Below are positions 5,397 through 6,258 of a stretch of 6,258 nt of DNA, piece after piece (position 1 is the first letter of the stretch; each line of letters opens with the position of its first letter). Origin of the DNA: Nocardioides sp. (GTDB lineage: Bacteria; Actinomycetota; Actinomycetes; Propionibacteriales; Nocardioidaceae). Below the pieces are notes generated by a model. That model searched no databases. It had not been told where the DNA came from and worked only from the letters and a program-made list of their open reading frames with translations. Location of the stretch: the NCBI GenBank assembly GCA_029264225.1, contig JARICB010000245.1, positions 1 through 6,258 on the forward strand, given 5' to 3'. A program made the position numbers and the translations under genes.

Positions 5397-6211
5397 GCGA
5401 TCAGCCGGCACAACTCAGCGCCTACGTCGACCTCTGGTGGGGTGCGGTCAACGACTTCGCCGCCCTGCTCGAACAGGTACCCACCGACGCCTGGCACACC
5501 CCTACCGACCTGGCCGGATGGGACGTGCACGACATTGCCGCGCACATCGCTCACCTCGAGGCGCTGCTCGCCGGGCAGGCGCACGACGATGTGGAGATCG
5601 GCGACCTGCCACACGTGCGCGGCATGATGGGCACCTTCACCGAGCAGGGAGTGGTGGCCCGACGCGACCGGACCCCCGACGAACTGATCAACGAGATCCA
5701 CGCCTGCACGACTGCGCGTCGTACCCAATTGTTGGCCGAACCCCCGACCGACCCCGACGCGCCGGCACCGGGCGTCTTCGGCGCCATCGGGTGGAACACC
5801 CGGACGCTGCTGCGCAACCGGCCGCTCGACGTCTGGATGCATGAGCAGGACGTGCGCCGCGCACTCAACCTGCCCGGCGCGATGGGGAGTCCCGCGGCCA
5901 TCCACGTGACCGACTACCTCTCCGAGAGCATCGGCTACGTGCTGGCGCGCAAGCTCAAGGCCGCGCCCGGCACCAGCGTGCTGCTCGAGGTCGAGGGCCA
6001 CGAGCCCATCGCCGCCACTGTCAACGCCGAGGGCCGCGGTGAAATCCTGACCGAACTGCCGACGCAGCCCTCGGTCGGCGTACGCACTGATCGTGAGTCC
6101 TTCATCCTGCTCGCGGGAGGCCGTCGTAGGCCGGAGCCGGGCCGGGTCGAGATCTTCGGCGACTCCGAACTGGGCCGACGGCTGCTAGACCAGTTCGCCG
6201 TCACCCCGTAG
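5393..6211 (+). CDS. Maleylpyruvate isomerase family mycothiol-dependent enzyme
   Basis: This 272-residue protein has the two-part layout of the actinobacterial MDMPI family. The N-terminal DinB-like four-helix domain (about 8-155) contains GWDVHDIAAHIAHLEALLAG (42-61) and LDVWMHEQDVRRAL (145-158). These supply the usual metal-binding set: His51, an acidic residue at 146 and His150. Corynebacterial maleylpyruvate isomerase uses His-Glu-His, so Asp146 is a conservative change. The C-terminal part (about 165-268) resembles the SCP2-like MDMPI C-domain. Family members use mycothiol as cofactor, in the known case to isomerise maleylpyruvate in gentisate degradation, but most members are uncharacterised, so the reaction here is open. 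The ATG overlaps the thioesterase stop (ATGA, 5393-5396), making it the third gene of a coupled operon. There is no strong ribosome binding site. Start choice is supported by the overlap and the domain onset soon after. Confidence 0.85.
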   Translation: MSDQPAQLSAYVDLWWGAVNDFAALLEQVPTDAWHTPTDLAGWDVHDIAAHIAHLEALLAGQAHDDVEIGDLPHVRGMMGTFTEQGVVARRDRTPDELINEIHACTTARRTQLLAEPPTDPDAPAPGVFGAIGWNTRTLLRNRPLDVWMHEQDVRRALNLPGAMGSPAAIHVTDYLSESIGYVLARKLKAAPGTSVLLEVEGHEPIAATVNAEGRGEILTELPTQPSVGVRTDRESFILLAGGRRRPEPGRVEIFGDSELGRRLLDQFAVTP

Positions 6212-6212
6212 T

Positions 6213-6254
6213 CCACCCCCGCACGAGTGTCAGAGTGGCCGAACAAAGGGGTGG
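6213..6254 (+). terminator. Inverted repeat after the last gene, possible terminator
   Basis: CCACCCC (6213-6219) pairs perfectly with GGGGTGG (6248-6254) across a 28-base loop, beginning one base after the TAG of the isomerase-family gene. The location suits an operon end, but the loop is large and no T-run is visible before the window edge. It could equally be chance or part of the next gene's control region. Confidence 0.25.
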
Positions 6255-6258
6255 CGCA

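Noticed and set aside
6221..6258. tRNA-Ser gene start
   Set aside because: Only a short string matches; the acceptor start (GCACGAG) and D-arm continuation do not fit and the rest is outside the window, so it is not called as a feature.

Overview
This window looks like chromosomal DNA of a high-GC Gram-positive bacterium (Actinomycetota). The base composition is strongly GC-rich, genes are packed with stop/start overlaps, the binding protein is a lipoprotein with a GTG start, and the last gene belongs to the mycothiol-dependent maleylpyruvate isomerase family. Mycothiol is an actinobacterial thiol. A member of the Nocardioides/Propionibacteriales type is a reasonable guess, but the sequence alone does not prove it.

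There are two divergent gene groups around a short AT-rich control region (about 4094-4191). The leftward (minus-strand) group runs from right to left. It starts with a 3-hydroxyisobutyrate dehydrogenase-like NAD(P)-dependent oxidoreductase (4093-3281), followed after a 112-base gap by a branched-chain-amino-acid-type (Liv/HAAT) ABC importer. The importer consists of a lipoprotein substrate-binding protein (3168-1978), permease LivH (1937-1068), permease LivM (1068-43) and the first 15 codons of an ATP-binding subunit (46-1, continuing off the left edge).

The rightward (plus-strand) group is a GntR/FCD regulator (4192-4950), a 4HBT-type hotdog acyl-CoA thioesterase (4947-5396) and a mycothiol-dependent maleylpyruvate isomerase-family protein (5393-6211). 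All three are joined by 4-base ATGA overlaps, so they are probably co-transcribed and translationally coupled.

Taken together this looks like a small regulated uptake-and-catabolism locus. An importer brings in an organic acid or amino-acid-like compound, a dehydrogenase, a CoA-thioesterase and a thiol-dependent isomerase-type enzyme act on it or its products, and an FCD-family regulator senses a carboxylate ligand from the divergent promoter region. The substrate cannot be read from the sequence. The thioesterase signature (close to 4-hydroxybenzoyl-CoA thioesterase) and the isomerase family both point weakly towards aromatic-acid metabolism. No mobile elements, CRISPR arrays or confident RNA genes are visible, and no gene-free stretch exceeds 112 bases.
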